A stretch of 64,000 nucleotides of DNA, taken from NCBI GenBank assembly GCA_025146925.1, contig CP102260.1, positions 883,001 to 947,000 of the forward strand, written 5' to 3'. Positions 43,149 through 52,138 of this stretch are shown piece after piece. Position numbers and translations under genes: made by a program. The number at the start of each line of letters is the position of its first letter. Within the stretch, counting starts at the first letter, position 1. Below the pieces are notes generated by a model that was not told the DNA's origin, did no database searches, and worked only from the letters and a program-made list of their open reading frames with translations. The DNA is from [Bacteroides] pectinophilus. GTDB lineage: Bacteria; Bacillota; Clostridia; Lachnospirales; Lachnospiraceae.

Positions 43149-46100
43149 ATGAGAAGATTAAAGCATAATTTTAAGAAAGGAATGGCGTTTGTTCTTACCT
43201 TTGCCATGATAGCAGGACTGGTTCCTGCTATGTCAGGCGGAGCAAATAAGGTGCAGGCAGCATCCGGTTCGGGAACGGAACCAAGTGTGTCAGCCTATGC
43301 CACAAAGACACAGTTGATGGATAATACATTTGCCCCGAATGCAGATGGAACTGCAGAAAATTATGGAATGATTGTATTTGGTAAAAAATCAGATGGAATA
43401 ACAGCACAGGAATGGTATATCTTAGGAGAGGATAAGGGTGTATCAGGGGATAATACCATCATCTTTGCCACAAGCCCCATAGCAACAGGGCAGAAGTTTA
43501 ATTCAAGCTATGACAATAAGTCTTTTGCTTCAAGTTTTGGTGTATATGAAAGTAATCCATCAGAAGTATATGCAAACCACTACGGAGCAAGTGACCTTCG
43601 AAAGGCATTGCAGGGTATGGCTGCGGATATAAACTATTTCACCAAAGCCGAGCAGCGCTTGATGAATGATACCGCAGTGAAAACGATGGACACGAAGAAC
43701 AGTAATGTGACCTATACCACCAAAGACAAGCTGTATGCATTACAGGGAGATTTTAATGATAATAAACTGCAGGCAGGAACCAGTGACAGTACAGTACTTG
43801 CCAGGTATAGTTACTGGAACAGCTATTCTTCGAGCTACGATTTTTGGTTCTGGTCGCGCTCGCCTTACGCTGATGATGTTAGCATTGCGTTGATAGGTAT
43901 TCCGGGTCTGATTGTCGGCAACCGCTATGTTGACTACGATTTAGCTGTTCAGCCCGCTTCCAATCTGAATCTGTCATCTGTTCTCTTCGCATCTGCTGCG
44001 ACAGCAGCATCATCTGATCAAGCAAAGTTAGGAACAATCGCATTGGGTAAGGCGATGACTTTAAGACTTGACGGAACAGGTAAGAATATTGGTACAGTAA
44101 CCTATAGTGCCACAACAGGTGATATTAAGGTGGTGAGGGGTGATACATCACAACCCGTGTCACTTGTCGTACAGGGCAATGATGGAACAAACGATTGGTA
44201 TTACAGTAAACAGATTACAGGAACAGAGACGATAAATGTATCTGCTATTGAGGCAGAATCAAATACACCGGCATCAATCAATTTATCAGCCTGCAAAATC
44301 TGGCTGGAAATAACCGAGGATAATGTTTCATATGCAGTAAACGCAGAAAAAGAGATTGAAAAAATCAATACCACCTATGTAACCAAAGAACAGTTGATGA
44401 ATTCATTTAAACCATACAGTAATGGAACTGCAGTAAATTACGGCAAGCTGGTATTTGGTAAGAAATCAGATGGAACAACAGCACAGGAATGGTACATCTT
44501 AGGAAAGGATGAGGGTGTATCAGGGGATAATACCATCATCGTTGCCGCAAGCCCGATTGCAAGAGGGCAGAAGTTTAATTCAGACATAAGCAATAAGAAT
44601 GATGAAAATCTATGGTCAGATTGTGTTTATAGTGAAGCGACTATAACAGAAGTATACGCAAATCACTACGGAGCAAGTGAACTTCGTGATACACTGCAGG
44701 GTATGGCTACGAATACATCCTACTTCACCTCAGCCGAGCAGGGCTTGATGAATGCCACCACAGTGACAACGAAGGATACGAAGAATAGTAGTGTAACCTA
44801 TACCACCACAGACAAACTGTATGCGTTACAGGGAGATTATGATAATGACCAATACTTGTGGGCAGGAACCGATGACAGTACAGTACTTGCCATGAGTAGT
44901 TACTTGAGGAACGGAGAGTGGTTCTGGCTGCGCTCGCCTTACGGTCGTAGTGGTGACACTGCGTTGTGCGCGGATCGGGGCTATTATGTCATCCTCGGCC
45001 GTGTCGACATCGACTCCGGGAGCCCTGTTCAGCCCGCTTCCAATCTGGATCTGTCATCTGTTCTCTTCGCATCTGCTGCGACAGCAGCATCATCTGGTAC
45101 AGAATCGGGAACGATTGCAGAACGTACGGCGATGACTTTAAGACTTGATGGAAAAGATAAGAATATTGGTACAGTAACCTATAACACCACAACAGGTGAT
45201 ATTAAGGCGGTGAAGGGTGGTGCTACCTCACAAACCGTGGCACTTGTTGTGCAAGGCAAAGATGAAACAAATGATTGGTATTACAGTAAGAAGATTACAG
45301 GAACAGATGTTGTGAACGTATCTGCTATTGAGGCAGAATCATATACACCGGCATCAATCGATTTATCAACCTGCAAAATTTGGCTGGAAATAACCGAGGA
45401 TAATGTGGCTTATGCGGTCAATGCAACTGAGACAAATATTAAAATAATTCATTCAATAGCAATTACAGATATTGATACTCCGATGCCTGATACTGCATTG
45501 GATACCGAAGCATCATGTACAACAGAAGGTGTAAAAAGCACCACACCACAGATTACATGGACACCAAGTGATACCACAGCGGGATATAATATGAGATACA
45601 CGGCAAGCATTACACTTACAGCAGATACAGGCTATGAATTTGCAGATAATGTGACAGCTACCGTATCAGGCAATACCGCAACGAGTGTTACAAAGAATGC
45701 TGCAGATGATACATTGACAGTAACCAAAGAATTTACAACAGACAAGAGAAAGATAGAAAGTGTAGCTGCGCCGACAGTACCGGAAAATAATACATTTACA
45801 GCTTACTATGGCTATGATGGATATGATACAACGCCTATAAGCGGAACGAACACGGAGCTTGGAAAGACGGCAACAGTAACATTTGAAGGAACAACGTCAC
45901 CAACTACAGAAGATATGGCTGTGACATGGACCATTGAGAGTGACGGAGGAGTTTATGACAAAACGCCGGAAGCAGAGAACATCTTTAGGTGGACAATCCC
46001 TGAATCTGCATTGACGAATTATAACGCTGCTAACTGTCAGGGCTATGATACAAGTACAGGCAATATCACAGGCACGATTACGGTTAAGAATAAAGCCGCA

Positions 46101-47657
46101 ACCCCTGTCGCCATCACCGGAACAGACAGCAGTATAACATATACAGGTGAAACCGTTGATGTATCACAGTATTTTAGCATCGACAATAATGCAGGAGCTG
46201 CAATGTATACACTTGTTACTGGAACGAATGGCGGAACCGGAAAAGGCACGCTTTCGGGTACAACACTTACCGTAACCCAGACAGGAACCTTTAAGATTAA
46301 GGTAAGTACTGTAGCAAACGGAATCTTTGCGGCAGGAGAGAAAACAGTTACTCTTACGGTAGATAACGGAACCATCCTGTATACGGCAACGGATTACAGC
46401 ACAACCTATGACGGACAGCCACACAGCATCAGCGTGAGCGTGACCAATCCTGAAGGAGCAGCCGTAACCTACAGCACCGATGGCATAACCTACGGCAGTG
46501 ATAATCCTTCTTTTAGCAATGAAGGTACGTATACCGTATACTATCGGATTACGAAGGATAACTATACTACCGTTGAGGGTTCAAAGACAGTAACCATAAA
46601 TAAAAAGCCTGTTACCATAACAGCACAGGAACAGGATATTGTCTGGGGTAAAGATATTAACCAAAGTCTGTATACCGTATCAGAGGATGGACTCATTACA
46701 GGTGACAGCATTAAAGAAATAACCCTTACACCAAGCACAACAGATCGTACAGAGAATGGAACAATCTCCGTAAGTGGTGTGAAGATTGAAAATGCTGCAG
46801 GTGTGGATGTGACAGCCAACTATGATATCACAATGGCTAATGGTAATTTGAAGATTACCCACAATACAGCCCTTGCTCCTGAGCGGATTGAAGCATCAAA
46901 GACAAAGACCACGTATACAGCAGGCGATACCCTGAATGTGGATGACCTTGCAGTCACTGTGTACTATGCAGACGGATACAGTGAACCTGTGCAGGATTAT
47001 ACAACCAATGTATTCGCAATAGATATGTCAGCGGATGGAGATAAGATACTGACAGTATCATATACTAAGAATGGCGTAACAAAGACAAAGGATATTACAA
47101 TAAAGGTAAATGCAGCTCTGGCATCTTATAAAATTATATCTGGTGCAGACAGTGAGTGGAAGCAGAATACAGACAGAACCATCACTATCGGAGGAAATGG
47201 AGAATTTTCTAAATTTGAAAGCGTAAAAGTTGATGGAAGCATAATTGATGCAAAGAACTACATCGCAAAAGAAGGTTCAACGATTATTATCTTAAAGGCA
47301 GATTACCTGAAAACACTTTCTGTCGGAACACATTCATTTGAAATCGTATGGGCAGATGGCTCAGCAGTTACAAGCTTTAAGGTAAGCAAGAATACATCAG
47401 ATAATGAAGGTAGTAAAGACAACAACGGTAATAAGGACAACAGCAATGATAATCCAAATAGTAATCCGGCAGCTGTACCTGATGACAAGAAAACTAATGA
47501 CAGTAACAGTGGAAATAATACAGACGACAGCCAGCAGATAACAGCACCTCAGACTGGCGATAACAGCCATCTAATGCTCTGGGTGACATTATTGGCTGCT
47601 TCACTTGCAGGTCTGCTTGCATTGTTAAGTGTACGCATGAAAAAAGATGATGAATAA
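43149..47657 (+). CDS. Large cell-wall-anchored surface protein with two hypervariable lectin-like domains
   Basis: A 1502-residue exported protein. Signal peptide (KKGMAFVLTFAMIAGLVPAM, cleaved near AQA-like KVQAAS). Two homologous modules of about 370 residues (residues about 50-410 and 410-760) each contain a DUF6273-like domain with GKKSDG-TAQEWYILG and end in the motif FW-RSPY, a variable stretch, then VQPASN-LSSVLFASAA. Then come Ig/MBG-like repeats (TYDGQPHSISVSV, KKPVTITAQEQ) and a bacterial Ig-type domain. A polar Asn/Asp/Ser spacer leads to the sorting signal APQTGD, a hydrophobic span and RMKKDDE. It is probably an adhesin displayed by sortase. AAAGGAGG precedes the ATG. Confidence 0.9.
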   Translation: MRRLKHNFKKGMAFVLTFAMIAGLVPAMSGGANKVQAASGSGTEPSVSAYATKTQLMDNTFAPNADGTAENYGMIVFGKKSDGITAQEWYILGEDKGVSGDNTIIFATSPIATGQKFNSSYDNKSFASSFGVYESNPSEVYANHYGASDLRKALQGMAADINYFTKAEQRLMNDTAVKTMDTKNSNVTYTTKDKLYALQGDFNDNKLQAGTSDSTVLARYSYWNSYSSSYDFWFWSRSPYADDVSIALIGIPGLIVGNRYVDYDLAVQPASNLNLSSVLFASAATAASSDQAKLGTIALGKAMTLRLDGTGKNIGTVTYSATTGDIKVVRGDTSQPVSLVVQGNDGTNDWYYSKQITGTETINVSAIEAESNTPASINLSACKIWLEITEDNVSYAVNAEKEIEKINTTYVTKEQLMNSFKPYSNGTAVNYGKLVFGKKSDGTTAQEWYILGKDEGVSGDNTIIVAASPIARGQKFNSDISNKNDENLWSDCVYSEATITEVYANHYGASELRDTLQGMATNTSYFTSAEQGLMNATTVTTKDTKNSSVTYTTTDKLYALQGDYDNDQYLWAGTDDSTVLAMSSYLRNGEWFWLRSPYGRSGDTALCADRGYYVILGRVDIDSGSPVQPASNLDLSSVLFASAATAASSGTESGTIAERTAMTLRLDGKDKNIGTVTYNTTTGDIKAVKGGATSQTVALVVQGKDETNDWYYSKKITGTDVVNVSAIEAESYTPASIDLSTCKIWLEITEDNVAYAVNATETNIKIIHSIAITDIDTPMPDTALDTEASCTTEGVKSTTPQITWTPSDTTAGYNMRYTASITLTADTGYEFADNVTATVSGNTATSVTKNAADDTLTVTKEFTTDKRKIESVAAPTVPENNTFTAYYGYDGYDTTPISGTNTELGKTATVTFEGTTSPTTEDMAVTWTIESDGGVYDKTPEAENIFRWTIPESALTNYNAANCQGYDTSTGNITGTITVKNKAATPVAITGTDSSITYTGETVDVSQYFSIDNNAGAAMYTLVTGTNGGTGKGTLSGTTLTVTQTGTFKIKVSTVANGIFAAGEKTVTLTVDNGTILYTATDYSTTYDGQPHSISVSVTNPEGAAVTYSTDGITYGSDNPSFSNEGTYTVYYRITKDNYTTVEGSKTVTINKKPVTITAQEQDIVWGKDINQSLYTVSEDGLITGDSIKEITLTPSTTDRTENGTISVSGVKIENAAGVDVTANYDITMANGNLKITHNTALAPERIEASKTKTTYTAGDTLNVDDLAVTVYYADGYSEPVQDYTTNVFAIDMSADGDKILTVSYTKNGVTKTKDITIKVNAALASYKIISGADSEWKQNTDRTITIGGNGEFSKFESVKVDGSIIDAKNYIAKEGSTIIILKADYLKTLSVGTHSFEIVWADGSAVTSFKVSKNTSDNEGSKDNNGNKDNSNDNPNSNPAAVPDDKKTNDSNSGNNTDDSQQITAPQTGDNSHLMLWVTLLAASLAGLLALLSVRMKKDDE
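43870..43946 (+). repeat. Hypervariable segment 1 of the surface protein
   Basis: Lies between GCGCTCGCCTTACG (43856-43869) and GTTCAGCCCGCTTCCAATCT (from 43947), both shared with segment 2. The codons at its start share third bases with segment 2 (T,T,T,T,C,T) while the first two bases differ. Confidence 0.75.
44944..45026 (+). repeat. Hypervariable segment 2 of the surface protein
   Basis: Same flanks as segment 1 (GCGCTCGCCTTACG at 44930-44943; GTTCAGCCC from 45027), 6 bases longer. It is GC-rich compared with the rest of the gene. The following about 70 bases are identical to segment 1 except for one base. Confidence 0.75.
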
Positions 47658-47768
47658 TATGCAGCGTTAAGACTTACGGCATATATATTCAGTAAAGGGG
47701 ATAGTTAGCACGAAAGAAATGCTGGCTATCCCCTCTGTATATATGGTGGTATATGCAGAGTGTTATTC

Positions 47769-47996
47769 TTATGCGTCTTCTGCATCTACCCACATCTGCA
47801 TAGTTCCATCAAGATATAGCTTAACATACTCTAGTGGCTCATCAATCGCAAGAGCATTTAACGAACATTGTGAGCAGGGAGTAGTTTTTAGTCCATCCTC
47901 TGCCTTATTACAGTCAATGCGTAACATATATCCGGCAGATGTGTAGATATCAATGCTGTTGTGATACATATTGTATTCTGCGTAAATGGTATTCAT
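47769..47996 (-). CDS. Small DUF6061-like protein
   Basis: A 75-residue protein (MNTIYAEYNMYHNSIDIYTS and ending LYLDGTMQMWVDAEDA). Its layout resembles the 81-residue protein at 20397: a short beta-rich start, a central variable loop, and the ending L-L-G-x-x-x-x-V. The start at 47996 follows AAGGAG. It stands near the right end of the element, as its relative stands near the left end of the first element. Function unknown. Confidence 0.65.
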   Translation of the reverse strand: MNTIYAEYNMYHNSIDIYTSAGYMLRIDCNKAEDGLKTTPCSQCSLNALAIDEPLEYVKLYLDGTMQMWVDAEDA

Positions 47997-48089
47997 GTTG
48001 TGTCTCCTTAAAATCAAAAAATATTGAAGCATTTCAATCAGTTCACCATGTCAGTTTTATTTTGTGTTATACTGTTTTATAAGATTTTC

Positions 48090-48166
48090 TTTCCCTTACT
48101 TTTTCCCTTATCAGAGTTCGTAAAAACCTGTGGGAAGATATAACACAAGGGAAAGTCTAAGGGAAA
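48090..48166. repeat. Right-end integrase arm-type sites
   Basis: TTTCCCTTA at 48090-48098 and 48102-48110, and the inverse as CAAGGGAAA (48146-48154) and TAAGGGAAA (48158-48166). They mirror the cluster at the left end. Confidence 0.75.
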
Positions 48167-48262
48167 GTTCACCTACCACAAACTTAGTGTTTTCAATGGC
48201 TCGTGAGAAATTTAGTAACAAAATATAACAGTTATTAAATTCCTTAGAATAGGTGAAATCTC

Positions 48263-48910
48263 AATCGTGATTTAATAGGTCAGCGGGAAATACTTCAGTT
48301 AAGCATGGAAACTGCTAACAACAGAATAGAAATTAACAAAATCAACTCAGATATGATATCTCTTGAAAAGCAGATTTCAGATGTTGCAGAAGGCTTGAAG
48401 GATGTTGTGACAAAATCTGAGTTGGCTGATATGATGAACAGCTTTGTTTCAGATGATGATGAAAAATGGCTCATGTTTAATGCAAAATTCAGTAGTGCAG
48501 ATGAGGTATATGAGTCCATTTATAAACAGGCAAAGTCGTCAATATATGTCGTTGACAATTATATTGGCTTAAGGACGCTGGTACACCTTAAGAATTCTCC
48601 GGCTGGAGTAGCTATTATTTTATTCAGTGATAATGTTGGAAATAATAAACTTCACAACATAGAATTTACAGATTTCTGCAAGGAGTACCCAACAGTAAAT
48701 TTGTCAATGAAAAAGACAGGCGGTATATTTCATGATCGATTTATCGTATTAGATTATGGAACTGCTGATGAAAGGGTTTTCTTATGTGGGGCTTCATCAA
48801 AGGATGCAGGAGCTAGAATAACCAGTATTGTTGAAGATTATGGAATATCTAAATATGCCCCTGTGATTGCCACACTGTTGAAAAATCCAACTTTGATTTT
48901 ACCACAATAG
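48263..48910 (+). pseudogene. 3' part of the split ORF6N gene (PLD-like C-terminal domain)
   Basis: Reading in the frame of 48305, codons from 48263 give NRDLIGQREILQLSMETANN, which continues the 5' half at 38138. The rest has a helical linker (TKSELADMMNSFV) and a domain like that of the ORF6N protein at 61851: SSIYVVDNYIGL, GGIFHDRFIVLDYG, FLCGASSKDAGAR. The HDRF and GASxKDAG words suggest a degenerate phospholipase-D fold. An internal ATG at 48305 could still start translation of 201 residues, but there is no clear ribosome site. Confidence 0.83.
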
Positions 48911-48925
48911 AGGGGAGTGAATGTA

Positions 48926-50157
48926 TTGAAAAAGAAAACAAAATGCTACATATATACTCGTGTATCAACAGCAATTCAGGTTGATGGTTACAGCTTGGAT
49001 GCACAGAAGGACAAACTAAAAAAATATGCAGAATTTCAGGATATGGAGATTGTCGGAGAATATTCCGATGAAGGGCATTCCGGGAAGAATATAAAAGGTC
49101 GTCAGGACTTTATGCGTATGCTGAATGATATTGAAGATGGCAAGGACGGAGTTGATTTCGTCCTTGTATTTAAATTATCCCGATTTGGCAGAAATGCGGC
49201 GGATGTACTCAGCTCTTTACAGCTTATGCAGGATTATGGTGTGAACCTAATCTGCGTGGAAGATGGAATTGACAGCTCAAAAGAAGCCGGCAAACTGCTT
49301 ATATCTATCATTGCGGCAGTAGCAGAGATGGAGCGGGAAAATATCAGGGTGCAGACAATGGCTGGGCGTGAGCAGAAGGCGAGAGAAGGTAAATGGAATG
49401 GCGGATTTGCTCCGTATGGATATAGGCTGGAAAATGGGGAGCTTGCATAGGAAAAGCGTTAAAAAAATAATTACAGGCGTGAAAAAGTTCATGATCCGGA
49501 ACATGCACATATTTTGTCCGGAATACCAGATATTACTATTATTGCAAGAATACCGTGAATGCTACCGGGCACAAGTGTACTTTCCGACGCAATATCGAGC
49601 AGTCACAGATTGATGATATGCTTGCAAAGCTGATTACAGCAATGACAAAAGAAGGAAAATTTAAGGATGCCATTCAGGATAATATTGGAGCTACAGTCGA
49701 TACAACGGATATGGAAAAACAGTTATCTGTGTTAAATGCAAGTCTTCATAGGGCGAAGACAATAAAAACCCGCCTTGAACAGCAGATGGATAATCTGGAT
49801 GTTACGGACACTCATTACGATAAAAAAATATCAGATTTACAGAGACGATTGGATGCTCAATATGATAGAATAGATGAAGTGTATTCAGAATGTACGGATG
49901 CAGTACCGATTATTAAAGAAGGCAAGGAAGTAGCACAAATCAAGGGGATTTCTTTGGACAAAGAGAAATCGGATGAGCATATGGTTTCCTTGGAAAAGTT
50001 ATCAACACTTGAGACGGTTGTTCTTTTGTCCCAACTGAAACAAAAGCCGGATGATTACATTAATGTCACGATTGAACTTGATGATATGGATATAACATCT
50101 GCAGAGACTAAGGCTACATATGATGAGATAAAGAGAGCGCAATTGTGGAGGCATTGA
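48926..50157 (+). pseudogene. Degraded large serine recombinase with rlmD-type tail
   Basis: The N-terminal resolvase domain is intact and close to the 33140 enzyme (YIYTRVSTAIQVDGYSLDAQ; KLSRFGRNAADVLSSLQLMQ), but the frame stops at 49450 after LENGELA. The sequence then jumps: pieces equal to REKVHDPEHAHILSG and YYYYCKNTVNATGHKC adjoin with the recombinase and zinc-ribbon parts deleted. The C-terminal coiled coil is open (49555-50157) and passes through LETVVLLSQ into a tail (ELDDMDITSAETKATYDEIK) that is truncated. It is the scar of an older element next to the present RR-kinase cargo. Confidence 0.85.
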
Positions 50158-50200
50158 AGCATTTTAAGATGAATAGTTAATAAAGAGAGGTGCAGATGCT

Positions 50201-50890
50201 ATGCCAGGTATACTCGTGGTTGAAGATGATGAAAATTTAAATCGTGGAATTACATTCTCACTGAAAAAATCCGGATATGAGGTTTTTTCAGCAGAATCAG
50301 TGAAAAAAGCGAAAAGAATTGCAAGTGATAATAATGTGGATGTTACCATTTGTGATGTGAATCTTCCGGATGGGAATGGACTGGAATTTGTAAGGTGGAT
50401 GAGATGCAATTATAATACATACATTATTTGTCTTACAGCACTAGATCAGGAGATGGATCAGGTCATGGGATATGAAGCAGGGGCAGATGATTATATTACA
50501 AAGCCGTTTAGTCTTTCGGTACTTCTTTTGAAAATAGAAGCACATTTCCGCCGCAGACAGGAGAAAACGGAAGCCGGAAAGATGATTTCGGGAGATATCG
50601 TATTTATCGCAGGAGAAATGAAAGTCCTGATAAAGAGTCGTGAAATCAGTCTGACAAAAACGGAGTTGAAAATGCTGACTTTTTTTCTTCAGAATCCGAA
50701 ACAGATTCTTTCAAAAACACAAATACTGGAAAATGTGTTTGATCTGGAAGGGGATTTTGTGGATGAAAATACAATCGCTGTCAATATCAGAAGACTCCGT
50801 GAGAAAATCGAAGACAATCCGGCTGCACCGGTCTATATAAAGAATATCAGAGGCCTTGGGTATATATGGAATCAGGAGGTAAGGCAGTGA
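50201..50890 (+). CDS. OmpR-family response regulator
   Basis: A 229-residue regulator. Receiver with VVEDDEN, phospho-acceptor Asp in VTICDVNLPDGNG, and Lys in YITKPF; C-terminal winged helix ends in NIRGLGYIWN. It resembles the regulator at 25054 in family but not in close sequence. GAGAGGTG precedes the ATG. It overlaps the kinase gene by GTGA, giving a coupled pair. Confidence 0.92.
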   Translation: MPGILVVEDDENLNRGITFSLKKSGYEVFSAESVKKAKRIASDNNVDVTICDVNLPDGNGLEFVRWMRCNYNTYIICLTALDQEMDQVMGYEAGADDYITKPFSLSVLLLKIEAHFRRRQEKTEAGKMISGDIVFIAGEMKVLIKSREISLTKTELKMLTFFLQNPKQILSKTQILENVFDLEGDFVDENTIAVNIRRLREKIEDNPAAPVYIKNIRGLGYIWNQEVRQ

Positions 50891-52131
50891 CAAAGAGATA
50901 TCGCAAGAAGATTACAGTAGTGCTCTCCTTGGTATTACCTGTCATATTATTGTTTGCAATATTAAATTGCTTTACCACGTATGTGTTTTATGAAGATTAT
51001 AAATATAAAATGAATCTTATGACAGAGATTGCTGCAAAGGAAGAATTTTCCGGGCTGGATGCTGTTTCGGAATTGCTTAAGGATAAGGATATTGAAACTA
51101 ACGAACAGGGAAGGCGATTATTGGAGCAATATGGATACTGGGGGAATAAAGGGAATGCATTTTATATGCAATTCCGGCATCAGGTTATGGTGACCGGTGC
51201 TGTAAGCACTGTGATATGCGTGCTTCTTTTGACTTTTTTACTTTATTGGAAGAAAAAAGAAGATGCGTGTCATCAGAAAATTTTAGACCAGTTGGAAGAA
51301 ATTTTGATCAGATTCCGTGAAAATAAATTTGATGATTTACTGAAAACGGAAAATCCAGCAGAACTGGAAAAATTGAATGACCAGCTTGAAGCAATCGGAC
51401 ATCATATTCAGTTGCTAAATGAAGAAGCACGGGAAGAAAAGGAGAACACGAAAGAAATGGTTTCCGATATCTCTCACCAGTTAAAGACACCGGTTGCAGC
51501 TTTGGATACATGTTTTAGTGTGCTGATGCAGAATGACTTAAGTGCCACAGAACAGGAGGAGTTTCGTATCCGTTGTCGGAGTGCTCTGGATGGACTGGAG
51601 ACATTATTGCAGTCGCTTCTTGAAATATCCAAGATGGAAACTGGACTGATTCAGATTAATAAGAAAAAACTTCCGCTTATGGATACTGTCATATCTGCTG
51701 TGAACCGCACTTATCCTAAAGCGGATGAGAAAGAAATTGAATTCGTTTTTGACTATGAAAAAGAACTGGAAACATGCACGATTATGCAGGATAAAAGGTG
51801 GCTTGGTGAAGCTGTGATCAACGTTCTGGATAATGCAATCAAGTACAGCCCGGATGGTTCAAAAATATTTATCCGGTTACAAAAAAGAAACGATCTTGTA
51901 AGAATGGAAATTGAGGATCAGGGAATTGGTATTCCGCAGAATGAGTATCACAAAATTTTTCAACGATTTTACAGAGGAAGTTCCAAGGATGTCATGGAAA
52001 AGAGTGGTACAGGAATCGGACTTTTTCTATCGAGAGAAATTATCGAAAAACACGCAGGTACAATCATGGTAACCTCCGGCAAAAAGAAAAAAGGAAGCAC
52101 GTTTGTGATTCAATTACCATATGTTGGTTAA
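50887..52131 (+). CDS. Sensor histidine kinase
   Basis: A 414-residue kinase. Two membrane spans (VVLSLVLPVILLFAILNCF and VTGAVSTVICVLLLTFLLYW) enclose an extracellular segment of about 80 residues. Phospho-acceptor His in VSDISHQLKTPVAALD; N-box in VINVLDNAIKYSP; DQGIGIP and GTGIGLFLSREI. A GTG start at 50887 is preferred because AGGAGGT lies 6 bases upstream. It pairs with the regulator; its ABC target lacks an ATPase (see next). Confidence 0.9.
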   Translation: MTKRYRKKITVVLSLVLPVILLFAILNCFTTYVFYEDYKYKMNLMTEIAAKEEFSGLDAVSELLKDKDIETNEQGRRLLEQYGYWGNKGNAFYMQFRHQVMVTGAVSTVICVLLLTFLLYWKKKEDACHQKILDQLEEILIRFRENKFDDLLKTENPAELEKLNDQLEAIGHHIQLLNEEAREEKENTKEMVSDISHQLKTPVAALDTCFSVLMQNDLSATEQEEFRIRCRSALDGLETLLQSLLEISKMETGLIQINKKKLPLMDTVISAVNRTYPKADEKEIEFVFDYEKELETCTIMQDKRWLGEAVINVLDNAIKYSPDGSKIFIRLQKRNDLVRMEIEDQGIGIPQNEYHKIFQRFYRGSSKDVMEKSGTGIGLFLSREIIEKHAGTIMVTSGKKKKGSTFVIQLPYVG

Positions 52132-52138
52132 GTTTTAA

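Larger units (their letters stand above)
38128..48273 (-). mobile_element. 10.1 kb mobilizable element with tyrosine integrase, inserted in an ORF6N gene
   Basis: The ends are marked by AATCGGGATTT (38128-38138) and AATCGTGATTT (48263-48273), which encode NRDL in the two halves of the split gene. Both ends carry clusters of TTTCCCTTA-like arm sites. Contents: integrase, XRE repressor, excisionase, MobA/L relaxase, repeat ORF, cell-wall protein and a small DUF6061-like gene. No conjugation pore genes, so it is mobilizable rather than self-transmissible. The one mismatch in the repeat fits a Tn916-like overlap region. Confidence 0.85.

Noticed and set aside
43149-47657. Complete diversity-generating retroelement
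   Set aside because: Only the variable-segment pattern is present; no reverse transcriptase and no template copy with the same flanks were found here.
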